Below the pieces are notes generated by a model. That model worked only from the letters and a program-made list of their open reading frames with translations, searched no databases and was not told the DNA's origin. From an uncultured Caldilineaceae bacterium (GTDB lineage: Bacteria; Chloroflexota; Anaerolineae; Caldilineales; Caldilineaceae): a stretch of 64,000 bases of DNA. Within the stretch, counting starts at the first letter, position 1. Each line of letters begins with the position of its first letter. The stretch covers positions 3,286,001-3,350,000 of the forward strand of contig OX638330.1 of the NCBI GenBank assembly GCA_951812725.1, in the 5' to 3' direction. A program made the translations under genes and the position numbers. This document shows, piece after piece, positions 9,329 to 17,582 of the stretch.

Positions 9329-9745
9329 AATCCACGGAGGGGCGCGGAGAATGGCAACTGCAACGGCAACGCCTTTTATCCGCGAAAAGGCGCGAAGGGC
9401 CGCGAAGAACGGCAACTGCAACACCTTTTGATCCACGAAGGGCCACGAAGGACCGCGAAGAACAACTTTCTTTGATCCGTGGAGGACGCGGAGGGGCGCG
9501 GAGAACGGCAACTGCAACGGCAACATCTTTTATCCGCGAAGAGGCGCGAAGGGACGCGAAGAACGGCAACTGCAACACCTTTTGATCCACGAAGGGCCAC
9601 GAAGAACACCTTCCTTTGATCCGCAGAGGACGCGGAGGGGCGCGGAGAACGGCAACTGCAACGGCAACGCCTTTTATCCGCGAAAAGGCGCGAAGGGACG
9701 CGAAGAACGGCAACTGCAACACTTTTTGCCACGGAGGGCCAGGGG
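9329..9745. repeat. Modular GC-rich repeat array, about three units of ~144 bp
   Basis: Near-identical units begin at about 9329, 9474 and 9618. Each is made of sub-motifs: ATCCGCGGAGGACGCGGAGG, then GCGCGGAGAACGGCAACTGC, then CCTTTTATCCGCGAAAAGG, then GCGAAGGGACGCGAAGAACG, then ACCTTTTGATCCACGAAGGG. Shorter arrays of the same sub-motifs occur at 17169-17237, 30826-30888, 49781-49920 and 51754-51894. It is neither a CRISPR array (no unique spacers, variable unit length) nor coding. Its origin is unknown. Confidence 0.8.
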
Positions 9746-9806
9746 AGAACACCGCTTTTAGTCCACGTAGGAGCGGGGGGTACACCTTTTTTTCAGTTGT
9801 CTGGGG

Positions 9807-9834
9807 CGGCGCCGAGCCACTTGGCTCGGCGCCG
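9807..9834. other. Perfect GC-rich hairpin downstream of the GH116 gene
   Basis: Arms GGCGCCGAGCC (9808-9818) and GGCTCGGCGCC (9823-9833) pair perfectly around a four-base loop, with one further C-G pair outside. It lies 34 bp past the stop codon of the minus-strand GH116 gene. No U-tract follows it in that direction, so it is not a standard intrinsic terminator. It could be an mRNA 3'-end stabiliser. Confidence 0.55.
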
Positions 9835-9867
9835 GTTTATGGGCGAGTCAGGAGAAGGGTGGGCAGC

Positions 9868-12495
9868 TCACTGGTAGAGCAGCTGGAGTGTTTGCCCGGC
9901 CTGGATTTGTGTCTTTGTTTGCAGGGTGATGGCGCCGTCCTGTTGTTCGAATGCGACCGTTTCGCCGTCGAGGGTTATGCGGGCTACCAGTGTGTCGGCG
10001 AGGGAGGGCAGGTTGATGTGCTGAAGGTTGAGGGCGCCGTAGAGGACGTTTATGGAGCAGTGGTCGGAGGCGGTCTGGAACTGACCCCAGCCGGAGTCGA
10101 GGGACCAGAAGCAGTTGAACTCGCCATTGTCCCCCTGGACTGGCTGGAAGCCGATGGCGCTGTTGACCATGTCGAACTGGAAGCCGGAGAAGGCGTTGAG
10201 GAGGGCGTAGGAGGCCATGCTGCGGGCATAGTTGTTGCCGCATTCGAATTCGTTCCAGGGGTTGCGGCGTTCACCGTCGTAACGTTGGCGGATGGCGTCG
10301 ACGCAGCGCATGCCTTCGTCGACGAGCCCGACCATGATCATGTGGCAGGCGGCGGCGTATTCGAAGCCGTTCATGGTTTCCTGCGAGTAGGGGGCGGGGA
10401 TGAGCGGCTTCTGTTCTTCCTCGGGCCAGGCGCAGATGACGAGGCCGCCTTCGTCGTTGAGGGCGTAGATGCGGCAGGGGTTGTAGACCTGGCTCATTTC
10501 GGGGACGTAGTTGTACTTGTAGATGGCGGCGCAGGCCTGTTTGACCTGTTCAGGGTCGTGGAGGTCGCCGAGTCCGTAGAGGGAGGCGTGCCACTGGGCG
10601 AGCACCTGGTCGATGCTGCTGCCCTCGCCGATCTGGTACTTGATCTCGTTGTGTTCGGAATTCCAATAGGCATCGAGGGCGGAGCCGCCTTTAAGGGAGT
10701 CGTCCTGGGGGCCGTAGGATTCGACGAGGGCGCGGTCGGCAAGGTCGACTTTCTGAACGTAGTATTCGCCGTTGAAGAGATTGGCGTCGACCCAGGCTTT
10801 GCCGCGTTCGAAGATGGCGTGGTATTCGGAGGCGGTTGCCACGTCTCCGATTGATTCGGCCATTTCAGAGGCGGCTTTGAGCGCGCCGAGGTAGAAGCCT
10901 GTCAGCCAGGAGTTGGGGCCGAAGAGCTCCATGTCGAGGGTATGATGCTGGCGGCCTGTGAGAACCCCGGACTTGTCGGGGTCCCAGCGGTCGATGTTTT
11001 CAGGGCTCCAGGCGTATTCGAGGGACTTTCTTACGCCGGGCCAGATGGAGCCCAGCCACTCGTGATCGCCGCTGATCTTCCAATCGCGATATGTTTTCAT
11101 GATGCCGCCGAACTGGCCGTCACAGCAGGGGCGGAATGGCCATGGATCGGAGCCGAGGGGCAGCTGAATGCGGAAAGGCATGGCGCCGTTTTCGAGGAGG
11201 TTGTAGCGGTAGTCGGCGGTGCGCATGGTGCGCTCGAGGGCAGGGAAAAGGAAGGGGAGCGCCTGCTGGTAGTTCCATACGTGGGTACAGCTGCCTTCGC
11301 AGCAGCCTTCGTCAGGGTGCAGTCCTTCCCAGCCGTAGAATGTGCCGTCCTCCAGGCGCAGTACGGTGGGCGATTTGAGGATGGAGATATTGGCGGACAC
11401 TGCGTCGAGGGCTGTGGCCGGAATGGTCGAGGCGAAGAGCGCGTCTTTGAAGCGTTTCGTCTCGTCGTAGAGGCGCGGCCAGTTCTGGATGGCGTATTGG
11501 GCGCTGACGCTGGAATCGTCCCATTGGGTGGCGTAGTAGTTTTTCCAGGTCTGTGCGTTGGCTTGCTCTTTTTTCCAGTAGTTTTCGCAGGTGGGGAAGC
11601 TCCAACTGATGACGAAGCGGACGCGGCGGGTTTCGCCGGCGGCGACGGGCAGGTGGATGGCGAGAAGGCCTGTGTCCTGTTCGGTGAATTGGGCGCCGCC
11701 ACCTCGCTGTTCGGCGGAATCGTAGACACGGTTTTCGAAGGGGCCGTGTGTATTGAGGTCTTTCCAGTAGACTTCGAGGTTGTCGAACCAGGCGCCGCGG
11801 AACCAGTTCTGCTGCCAGCTGACGTCGACATCGTCGGCGAGCCCGGCGTCGGTGGCGAGAGTCAGGTTGCCGTAGGCGGTGTCTTCGGGCTGGAGGCTGT
11901 CGGAGGAGAGGTGGAGGGCGTGGCCCCAAGTGCACTCCTCGATTGTGTTCAGGTTTGTGGCGGGCAGGGGGTTGGTGAGCACGCCGACGACGGTGTAGGT
12001 GAGATCGGCGTCAGTGGAATTGGTGACACTGAATTCGAAGAAGGCGGCGGGGATTCCGGAGTCGTCTTCGTTGGTGGGGATGAAGGGGTTGAAGGCGGTC
12101 ATCCGGACCTGGCCGGGGAAGGTTTCGTCCCGGTAGGTGAGCTCGGCGAGTGGGAACTGGCCGCGGAAGTCGACGCTCTCGAAGTGGGGCAGGCCGGTCA
12201 GGTATTCGCGGCGGGGGCCCCAGCCGAATGTGCTGAAGGTCGGGGCGACGAGCTCACCCTGATAGGGCGAGTGCAGGTTGCCGTGGAGGATGCGGGCGTC
12301 TGTCACTTGGCCGTCATTTTCGGCGCGGATGGCGAAGTGGGAGAAGCCATTGACGCTGCCTTTGTTGGGACGGTTGAAGATTTCCCAGTCGATGAGGCGT
12401 CCGTTGCCGGCGAGGCCGATGCAGCCGGTGCCGATGCCGCCGAGCGGGAAGCTGATCTGGTTGGTTTTTTCGTTGCGGTAGACGAAGTGCTCCAT
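9868..12495 (-). CDS. GH116 glycoside hydrolase (beta-glucosidase / glucosylceramidase-like)
   Basis: An 875-residue retaining glycosidase of family GH116, related to human GBA2, that should release beta-glucose (or xylose) from glycosides or glucosylceramide. The N-terminal beta-sandwich begins with [19 protein letters not shown]; the C-terminal (alpha/alpha)6 catalytic domain contains [12 protein letters not shown] (Glu near residue 400, the expected nucleophile by alignment with GBA2) and [14 protein letters not shown] (Asp near residue 520, the expected acid/base). No signal peptide is seen, so the enzyme is probably cytoplasmic. The ATG at 12495 with an ACGGAG upstream is preferred over a GTG at 12522. 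It is a single-gene unit with a GC hairpin behind it and repeats on both sides. Confident for family; the natural substrate is open. Confidence 0.93.
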   Translation of the reverse strand: MEHFVYRNEKTNQISFPLGGIGTGCIGLAGNGRLIDWEIFNRPNKGSVNGFSHFAIRAENDGQVTDARILHGNLHSPYQGELVAPTFSTFGWGPRREYLTGLPHFESVDFRGQFPLAELTYRDETFPGQVRMTAFNPFIPTNEDDSGIPAAFFEFSVTNSTDADLTYTVVGVLTNPLPATNLNTIEECTWGHALHLSSDSLQPEDTAYGNLTLATDAGLADDVDVSWQQNWFRGAWFDNLEVYWKDLNTHGPFENRVYDSAEQRGGGAQFTEQDTGLLAIHLPVAAGETRRVRFVISWSFPTCENYWKKEQANAQTWKNYYATQWDDSSVSAQYAIQNWPRLYDETKRFKDALFASTIPATALDAVSANISILKSPTVLRLEDGTFYGWEGLHPDEGCCEGSCTHVWNYQQALPFLFPALERTMRTADYRYNLLENGAMPFRIQLPLGSDPWPFRPCCDGQFGGIMKTYRDWKISGDHEWLGSIWPGVRKSLEYAWSPENIDRWDPDKSGVLTGRQHHTLDMELFGPNSWLTGFYLGALKAASEMAESIGDVATASEYHAIFERGKAWVDANLFNGEYYVQKVDLADRALVESYGPQDDSLKGGSALDAYWNSEHNEIKYQIGEGSSIDQVLAQWHASLYGLGDLHDPEQVKQACAAIYKYNYVPEMSQVYNPCRIYALNDEGGLVICAWPEEEQKPLIPAPYSQETMNGFEYAAACHMIMVGLVDEGMRCVDAIRQRYDGERRNPWNEFECGNNYARSMASYALLNAFSGFQFDMVNSAIGFQPVQGDNGEFNCFWSLDSGWGQFQTASDHCSINVLYGALNLQHINLPSLADTLVARITLDGETVAFEQQDGAITLQTKTQIQAGQTLQLLYQ

Positions 12496-12531
12496 TTGGT
12501 TCTCCGTACTCTCTTTGTGCAAGTGAGGCGG

Positions 12532-12580
12532 GTTGTCTGAATCAGGATTATCAGGATAGAAGGATTTTCAGGATGACTGA
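12532..12580. repeat. CAGGAT-type direct repeat, left copy
   Basis: The pattern TTGTCTGAATCAGGATTATC, then AGGATAGAAGGATTTTCAGG, recurs at 13071-13115 with substitutions. The two copies bracket element B in direct orientation. Confidence 0.6.
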
Positions 12581-12715
12581 AAACAGGTCGATTCTTGCGT
12601 GTGTGGCTCTTTCTTCGACGGTGGCAGGTGTTGATGGCCACGACCAAATCGTTTGGATTGCAGCTTCATAAGGAAACTTGGTGGCAGGGATATTGCATAA
12701 CGACGAAACGGATTC

Positions 12716-13001
12716 GTAACTACTAAGCCACAGCAGTTGACCAGCCAGTCGTCCCTGGAACCATTCAGGCTCTTGTTGACGCAACTGGTGTACTGCCGCC
12801 GCCATGCTCGCCAGCCGACACGTTGCGAAGAAGGCACACCGTCGGTGAGGCATGTTTTTGTAGGGGGGCGTTGCGGGGGCGCAGCCCCTGCACAAGGGAG
12901 GCCGCTTGCGGCCGACCGCCCAAAATACAACAATGAGGGGAGAAAGAACACCTTTGCTCGCCTCGTTCAGGGGTTCGTATCAGTTGCGGCTGAGTAGTTA
13001 C
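12716..13001. mobile_element. Complete copy (B) of a MITE-like element with imperfect terminal inverted repeats
   Basis: The 286-bp element starts with GTAACTACTAAGCCACAGC and ends with the near-complement of that sequence (right end read inward: GTAACTACTCAGCCGCAAC; 4 mismatches in 19). It encodes no transposase. The core 12844-12922 holds GCGGGGGC/GCCCCTGC, a hairpin GGCCGC-TT-GCGGCC (12900-12905/12908-12913) and an outer GGGCG/CGCCC stem. No unambiguous target-site duplication is visible. It is best read as a non-autonomous transposable element mobilised in trans, but it could be another kind of structured repeat. Confidence 0.75.
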
Positions 13002-13070
13002 ACGGTTTCTTATAGCACGGGGGAATCGTTTCATTATACACCTCTATTGGTCGAAGGGGTTCTGGCAAGT

Positions 13071-13115
13071 GTTGTCTGAGTCAGGATTCTGAGGACTGAA
13101 GGGGCTTCAGGATAA
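13071..13115. repeat. CAGGAT-type direct repeat, right copy
   Basis: Starts GTTGTCTGAGTCAGGATTCT and continues through GGGGCTTCAGGATAAAG. It matches 12532-12580 on the other side of element B. Confidence 0.55.
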
Positions 13116-13284
13116 AGAACGATGGAGTTGAACCTTGCGTCTCAACTTCCTATGTTCTCAGGGAGGGCAGGGTCGAACACTCTCGCTCCGTGCGCAGCTT
13201 ACGGGGACTCATTGACCTTTTGAAATCCTATTGTGCCGCGCTACCATTGTCATCAGACTCCATTTTGCCATCTAAAGGTACGGC

Positions 13285-13605
13285 ATGATGCGTGCCAAGG
13301 CGGCAGACGCGATTCGTTTGGTTCAACATCGGATACGCTGGAAACAAGGCGGTGCCTCTAGTCATCTGCGGAAACGAAAAGGACGGGGTCATCTGGCCGA
13401 GGATGCGACGCAGGCCAGTGATGAACAGATTGACCTCTCGGTGATTTCGGATCGAAATGCAACTGTATATCTATATGCTCATAGCAGCGAGACCTATGCA
13501 GCCGTTGTTGCCAACATTCAGAGACTGACCTGGTTGATAGTGTTTGCCCTAGATGGAGTTCTCGAAAGCGCATTCACTGTCGAGCGCCCGCAACTGTATC
13601 AGTGA
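13285..13605 (+). CDS. Small hypothetical protein, 106 aa
   Basis: A small soluble protein of unknown function. The N-terminal half is basic (HLRKRKGRGHL) and the C-terminal half has a compact hydrophobic beta pattern ending in WLIVFALDGVLESAFTVE. It starts at the first of two adjacent ATGs, with AAAGGT seven bases upstream. A membrane-protein gene follows after only 10 bases, so the two may form a transcript. I have an impression of related small proteins in other Chloroflexota and cyanobacteria but cannot name a family. Confidence 0.65.
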   Translation: MMRAKAADAIRLVQHRIRWKQGGASSHLRKRKGRGHLAEDATQASDEQIDLSVISDRNATVYLYAHSSETYAAVVANIQRLTWLIVFALDGVLESAFTVERPQLYQ

Positions 13606-13615
13606 GACAACCTAC

Positions 13616-14449
13616 ATGTTCACTTCTGTTCTCATTCTCATTGCAAAACTCTCGTTGGTAACCGCTCTCCCCATTGCCACCATGGTCGTCTGGCAAAAAC
13701 GTACCAGCGCGCATTGGTCCACATTGTTCATTTGCCTTGTTGCAATCGCCGTCAATTACGTGGCGCAGCCACTCCTAAAGCCAGTGGTCTATGAATTTAC
13801 CTACCATGATGCTTTTGTCCCGATCTTACTCGTCCTCGTATACTTTTCCAACGCAACGATCTTCTTTCCCTGGCTTCTGGACGCGTTCATCTTTGGCCTA
13901 ATCCGAGAAGGAGGTCGCTGGCTGATTCTCCGGTATACGACGAAGAAAGTGAGACTATGGCAGGACGGTGTGCTGTTCGGGATAGGCTACAGTTATTTCG
14001 AACTGCTGCTTAGAATTGAACCACTTTTTTCTAACATCAGCCCACCACATTGGAACACAATCAAGCACTCACTTGGTGAGATAGTGAATTGGCTCAATTC
14101 CACGTATCACCCGTTAGCAGTTTGGTATTATCCGTTAATTTGGATAACTACGTTTTTAATCTTCAACGTGTGTACATCTGTGTTGGTTCTTGCCAGTGTT
14201 CAGCAGAGGCAGATTCGTTATCTGCTGATCGCGATTGCGGTGAATGTCGTCTATACCTATTCGCCACCTGTGATTTCGAGAAGCTTTAACCATTTGAACA
14301 TGAACTGGCTTGGGCCAGGATCCAGTTCCGAAATCATTGTGGAACTGACTCGGTTCTTTGTTCCGTTGCCACTTTTCTGGCTGGTCTTCCGCCTGCGCAA
14401 GACGATGAGCGAAGTTGACCACGAACAACGTCAGCACACCCCGCCTTAA
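13616..14449 (+). CDS. Membrane protein resembling YhfC-family (DUF2324) intramembrane metalloprotease-like proteins
   Basis: A polytopic inner-membrane protein of 277 residues with about seven or eight hydrophobic segments. The central stretch FIFGLIREGGRWLILRYTTK, then a Trp-rich loop and VLFGIGYSYFELLL, has the layout of YhfC-like proteins, where the usual pattern is EE-x-GRY followed by FG-x-G-x-G-x-x-E. Here the first EE is RE and the second motif is altered, so proteolytic activity is doubtful. The ATG at 13616 is chosen because it directly precedes helix 1 and avoids overlap with the upstream gene; its ribosome binding site is weak. The similarity call is from memory of the motif and is moderate. 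Confidence 0.7.
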   Translation: MFTSVLILIAKLSLVTALPIATMVVWQKRTSAHWSTLFICLVAIAVNYVAQPLLKPVVYEFTYHDAFVPILLVLVYFSNATIFFPWLLDAFIFGLIREGGRWLILRYTTKKVRLWQDGVLFGIGYSYFELLLRIEPLFSNISPPHWNTIKHSLGEIVNWLNSTYHPLAVWYYPLIWITTFLIFNVCTSVLVLASVQQRQIRYLLIAIAVNVVYTYSPPVISRSFNHLNMNWLGPGSSSEIIVELTRFFVPLPLFWLVFRLRKTMSEVDHEQRQHTPP

Positions 14450-15063
14450 TGGGAAAAGCCTACCACTTGCGGTAGACTTTTCGCCCTACCTGCTTGCAAC
14501 ATCATGGTATACAACAAGAGCGATCAGACCGACCTTGAGCGAAGGCACTGACCAGACTAGACGTATCTGTGATATTCCATGTCGGTGGCTATTTAGAAGA
14601 GATTACAAGGTTTGCGATTCAGTTCTAAACTGATGATCCAAACGTAGCAGTAGCTCAGTTAGTCGAGCATGCTCGTCAAGAACTACTCGATCACCTGGAA
14701 AATGTCGTTTCAACTGTACGTTTCTGCATTCTTCCTTACTGCTACACATACTATCAGTCCTTTCGGATAAATATTGATACCATGTACTCAGCCCCTACCT
14801 ACATTTTCAGCCATTTTCTTATGGACTTGAGCACATAGTACTCCCCAATTTGGGCTGAGCCCGCCATTTGACCCCGCTTTGACATAGGACCTGCGCTTTG
14901 TTAGGATGGAGACACGTTGCGTCGCGAGTAGGGCGCCGACACTATTTTGTCTGGGAAGCGAAGCAACGGCTCTGTTAGGCCTATGGAGCGTGTGCAGACG
15001 GGAACGTCCACAGGATTGGTATAGGCTGACGAGCCGGAAATGGCGTGCCAACGCAGAAAATTT
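14450..15063. other. Intergenic region, AT-richer, no gene recognised
   Basis: About 610 bp. A stretch near 14650 resembles a tRNA D-arm, but no T-arm or acceptor pairing follows, so it is not called. The base composition is visibly AT-richer than the surrounding operons, as in the two preceding genes, which may mark acquired DNA. Confidence 0.45.
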
Positions 15064-15795
15064 ATGGTGCTCCAAGAAGGAACTTCCTATACGTTTTCCC
15101 AGGTCCTCGAGTTGAATTCAGAGACTGAAGAGATACTTGCCGATTTAGGCTACCGCTATCGCAGCGCCCCTTTGTCATTACATTCCGTAGAGGTTTCGCG
15201 TCTTGGGCCGCAGCTGGAGCAGATGCGCGCGCAAATGCGAGAGCGGTTGCCCTTTGTGCCGATGACCAGTGAAGCCGCGTACCGTGCTTTCTATGTTACG
15301 CCGCTGTTATTTGCTGTGCTCGATGAGGTCAGGTTCAAACTGAATATCGAGTATGCGGTTGAAGGCGGGCGGCTGAACGGCACGGTGGACTTTCTGCTGC
15401 GGGGCAGGAATGACCTGGTGGTGGCCGTGGTGAAGAACGAGGAATTGGAACGCGGTTTTGGGACGTTGGCCGCGAAGATGGTCGCCGTAAGCGAGTACTT
15501 CGGAAGGCCGACGGTCGAATCGATTCATCCGCGACGGGCACGAAAAGCCCATCGCGCCGGTCCCGCCCGGGGCGGCCCCAAAGGAACGAAGGCCGTCCGA
15601 GGCGCGGTGACGCAGATATACGGCGTAGTCACGGCCGGGCCAGTGTGGCAATTTGGTCTTTTGGAACGTGGTCAGAAGAGAATTACGAGAGACACTGAAG
15701 AATTCCTACTGCCCCGGGATTTGGAGAGGCTGGTTGGAATAATTGCGGGGCTGATGGGCGAATGCGAAACCGAACAGGACATAATCAGACGTTAA
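15064..15795 (+). CDS. PD-(D/E)XK-like protein (type I restriction R-subunit N-domain-like), possibly inactive
   Basis: A 243-residue cytoplasmic protein. The core TVDFLLRG...LVVAVVKNEELERGFGTLAA has the order of the PD-(D/E)XK nuclease fold found in 'restriction endonuclease subunit R-like' proteins: a D after a beta strand, then a second strand ending in ExK, then a helix with a Q/L-rich pattern. Here the expected E-x-K reads V-V-K, so one metal ligand appears lost. The C-terminal part (TQIYGVVTAGPVWQFGLLER) matches the usual strand-rich end of this group. A basic, Gly/Arg/Lys-rich insertion (about residues 160-185) separates the halves. No methylase or helicase is nearby. The ATG at 15064 is preferred over 15040; both have weak ribosome binding sites. 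Confidence 0.7.
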   Translation: MVLQEGTSYTFSQVLELNSETEEILADLGYRYRSAPLSLHSVEVSRLGPQLEQMRAQMRERLPFVPMTSEAAYRAFYVTPLLFAVLDEVRFKLNIEYAVEGGRLNGTVDFLLRGRNDLVVAVVKNEELERGFGTLAAKMVAVSEYFGRPTVESIHPRRARKAHRAGPARGGPKGTKAVRGAVTQIYGVVTAGPVWQFGLLERGQKRITRDTEEFLLPRDLERLVGIIAGLMGECETEQDIIRR

Positions 15796-15809
15796 GGGGA
15801 GAAGCTTTC

Positions 15810-17069
15810 ATGGGCGAACAATTAGCTATGCAGGGGGGCGCGCCGGTTCGTACTCTGCCCTTTGGACCGAGTCATTACTTTGGCGGAGAGGACATCGAAG
15901 CGCTTGCAGAGGTGATCAATTCGGGTTCGCTGGGCAAGGGGCCGAAAGTAAAGCAATTTGAGCAGGAGTTTGCGGCGCGCCACGGTGTGGCCCATGTTGT
16001 CACTGTAACTTCGGGAACGGCGGCGATGCACACGTGCGTCGGCGCGATTAACCCTGATCCTGGTGATGAGATCATTGTGACGCCCTGGACGTCCGGGGGC
16101 AGCATCATCGGCACGCTGCTCCATAACTGTGTGCCGATATTCGCCGATATTGACGACACGTACACGCTGGACCCGGCCGACGTCGAGGCCAAGATTACGC
16201 CGAGGACGCGGGCCATTATCGCGGTGCATCTTTTTGGCAACCCGTGCGACATGGCGGCGCTGCGAGAAATCGCGGACCGGCATCAGATATTTCTGATTGA
16301 GGACTGCTGCCAGGCGCATTTTGCCGAGTACCAGGGCGAGGTGGTCGGGTCGATGGGCGACATCAATGGTTTCAGCTTCGGCGGCAAGCATCTTTCTGCC
16401 GGGGGCGGCGGGGCGATCATGTCGGACAACGAGACGTTATGGGAACGGGCGCTGATCTTCTCCGACTGCGCGCTGCCGCGCAATGGCGGACCGTTCGAAG
16501 GGCGGCCCTACGCCAACTATTTCCTGGCGCCCAACTACAAGCTGAACGATTTGATGGCTTCGGTCCTGATATCACAGTTGAAGAAGGTGGGCGGCTATAT
16601 CGAGAAGAAGATCGAGGCTGCGCAAGGGATCATGGAGAGCGTGTCGGATATCGAGGAGATCACGCCGCAACGGGTGCGCGAGGGGGACAGGCACTCGCAC
16701 TGGGTGTTGGGGATGACGTTGGACACGGACAAGATGGAGTGTGACGCGTGGGAGTTCGCCGACGCGCTGAATCACGAGGGAATCCCTGCCGGCGGCCCGT
16801 ACATCGGGTCGGGCAAGGAGGGACCGCTCTACCGCAACGAGTTTTTGGCGGGGCCGAATTGCTACGGTCGCAGCCACTTTCCATTCGATTACAAGCGGGA
16901 CAAGCCGCTCGACTACAGGATGGCTGACTGCCCGAATGGCGAGAAGTTGATGCGGCGGGGATTCAGTTTTGCGATGCAGCCAAGTCTTGACGAGGAGGAT
17001 GTAGCTGATATTGCGGCCGGGATTCGCAAGGTGTTCGGGCATTTCCGGAAGCGGAAGTACAGTGGCTAG
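15810..17069 (+). CDS. DegT/DnrJ/EryC1/StrS-family PLP aminotransferase
   Basis: A fold-type I PLP enzyme of 419 residues that transaminates a keto sugar or cyclitol in the cytoplasm. The DegT family pattern is clear: SGTAAMH (68-74), EDCCQAH (164-170) and FSFGGKHLSAGGGG with the PLP-binding Lys193. Overall it resembles scyllo-inosose or AHBA-synthase-like members more than nucleotide-sugar ones, which fits the neighbouring inositol-dehydrogenase-like genes; this is inference. The ATG at 15810 follows AAGGGGA. It begins 14 bp after the PD-(D/E)XK-like gene and is followed by 500 bp of non-coding DNA with repeats. Confidence 0.92.
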   Translation: MGEQLAMQGGAPVRTLPFGPSHYFGGEDIEALAEVINSGSLGKGPKVKQFEQEFAARHGVAHVVTVTSGTAAMHTCVGAINPDPGDEIIVTPWTSGGSIIGTLLHNCVPIFADIDDTYTLDPADVEAKITPRTRAIIAVHLFGNPCDMAALREIADRHQIFLIEDCCQAHFAEYQGEVVGSMGDINGFSFGGKHLSAGGGGAIMSDNETLWERALIFSDCALPRNGGPFEGRPYANYFLAPNYKLNDLMASVLISQLKKVGGYIEKKIEAAQGIMESVSDIEEITPQRVREGDRHSHWVLGMTLDTDKMECDAWEFADALNHEGIPAGGPYIGSGKEGPLYRNEFLAGPNCYGRSHFPFDYKRDKPLDYRMADCPNGEKLMRRGFSFAMQPSLDEEDVADIAAGIRKVFGHFRKRKYSG

Positions 17070-17168
17070 ATTCGGTTGACATTTTGGGAAGGCTGTTCAG
17101 ATTTCGACAAGAACGGAAAGCCTGTTAGGGATGTTTCTCGATTGACTGTTGAAGCAGACAAAACCAAT

Positions 17169-17237
17169 TGATCCGCGAAGTCACGCGAAGGGTCGCGAAG
17201 AACACCTTTTTGTCCGCGGAGGACGCGGAGAACACCA
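17169..17237. repeat. Short patch of the CGCGAAG/CGCGGAG modular repeat
   Basis: Contains ATCCGCGAAGTCACGCGAAG, then a Tn-rich ACACCTTTTTGTCCGCGGAG step, the same sub-motifs as in the array at 9329-9745. Confidence 0.7.
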
Positions 17238-17349
17238 AAGGAATGACTAATTTAATTTGCGCAGCTGCGCCGCCCTTCGACAATCAGGCGCATTTTGCAC
17301 CCGGAAGTTGTTGTTCAGACGAACGTCAACGAGCCCTAATGGATTGAAG

Positions 17350-17556
17350 GTAACTACTTAGCGACAGAAGATGACCAGCCATTCATCCTTGGAACCATTC
17401 ATTTTCTTGGTGACACAACTGGTTTATGGCCGCCGTCATGTTCGCCAGCCGACACGCTGCGATAGAGGCACACTGTCGGTGAGGCATGGTTTTGTAGGGG
17501 GGCGTTGCGGGGGCGCAGCCCCTGCACAAGGGAGGGCGCTTGCGCCCGACCGCCCA
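17350..17556. mobile_element. Inverted-repeat element, copy C (right end missing)
   Basis: Starts with the terminal sequence GTAACTACTTAGC and shares the body with copy B (CCAGCC..TTGGAACCATTC). Its core hairpin is GGGCGC-TT-GCGCCC (17534-17539/17542-17547), different in sequence from copies A and B but still fully paired. The copy stops after CGCCCA; the right terminal repeat is absent. Confidence 0.75.
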
Positions 17557-17582
17557 TAGAATAAATTTGATGGAGGAGGTCG

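Larger units (their letters stand above)
9162..9867. other. Intergenic region dominated by GC-rich modular repeats
   Basis: The first about 165 bp are unremarkable and probably carry the promoter of the glutamine-synthetase-like gene. From 9329 to about 9770 the sequence is repeat array (separate entry), followed by a perfect hairpin at 9807-9834. Open frames through the array on both strands are repeat translations, not genes. Confidence 0.7.
12496..13284. other. Intergenic region with inverted-repeat element B and flanking direct repeats
   Basis: About 790 bp. It holds the complete element copy B (12716-13001) and, on either side, related 45-50-bp direct repeats (12532-12580, 13071-13115). 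It must also contain the promoters of the divergent GH116 and small-protein genes; none was clearly recognised. Confidence 0.65.
17070..17582. other. Intergenic region with CGCGAAG repeats and element copy C
   Basis: About 510 bp. It contains a short modular-repeat patch (17169-17237) and a 3'-truncated copy of the inverted-repeat element (17350-17556). The latter ends just upstream of the ribosome binding site of the next gene. Confidence 0.7.

Noticed and set aside
9329..9745. Possible CRISPR array
   Set aside because: Blocks are longer and of several types, and the 'spacers' are themselves repeats; no cas gene in the window.
9807..9834. Intrinsic terminator of the GH116 gene
   Set aside because: Stem is perfect but no T-rich run follows in the minus-strand direction; kept as a hairpin only.
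9616..10854. Plus-strand open frame running from the repeats into the GH116 gene
   Set aside because: Begins in the modular repeat and continues antisense to GH116; no ribosome binding site or protein motif.
10942..12540. Long plus-strand open frame over the GH116 gene
   Set aside because: It is antisense to a gene with clear family motifs; the Gly/Ala/Glu/Val-rich translation is what reversed GC-rich codons give.
14650..14720. tRNA-like stretch (AGCTCAGTTAGT..GAGC)
   Set aside because: Only a D-arm-like piece is present; there is no T-arm GTTCGAATC and no pairing acceptor stem.
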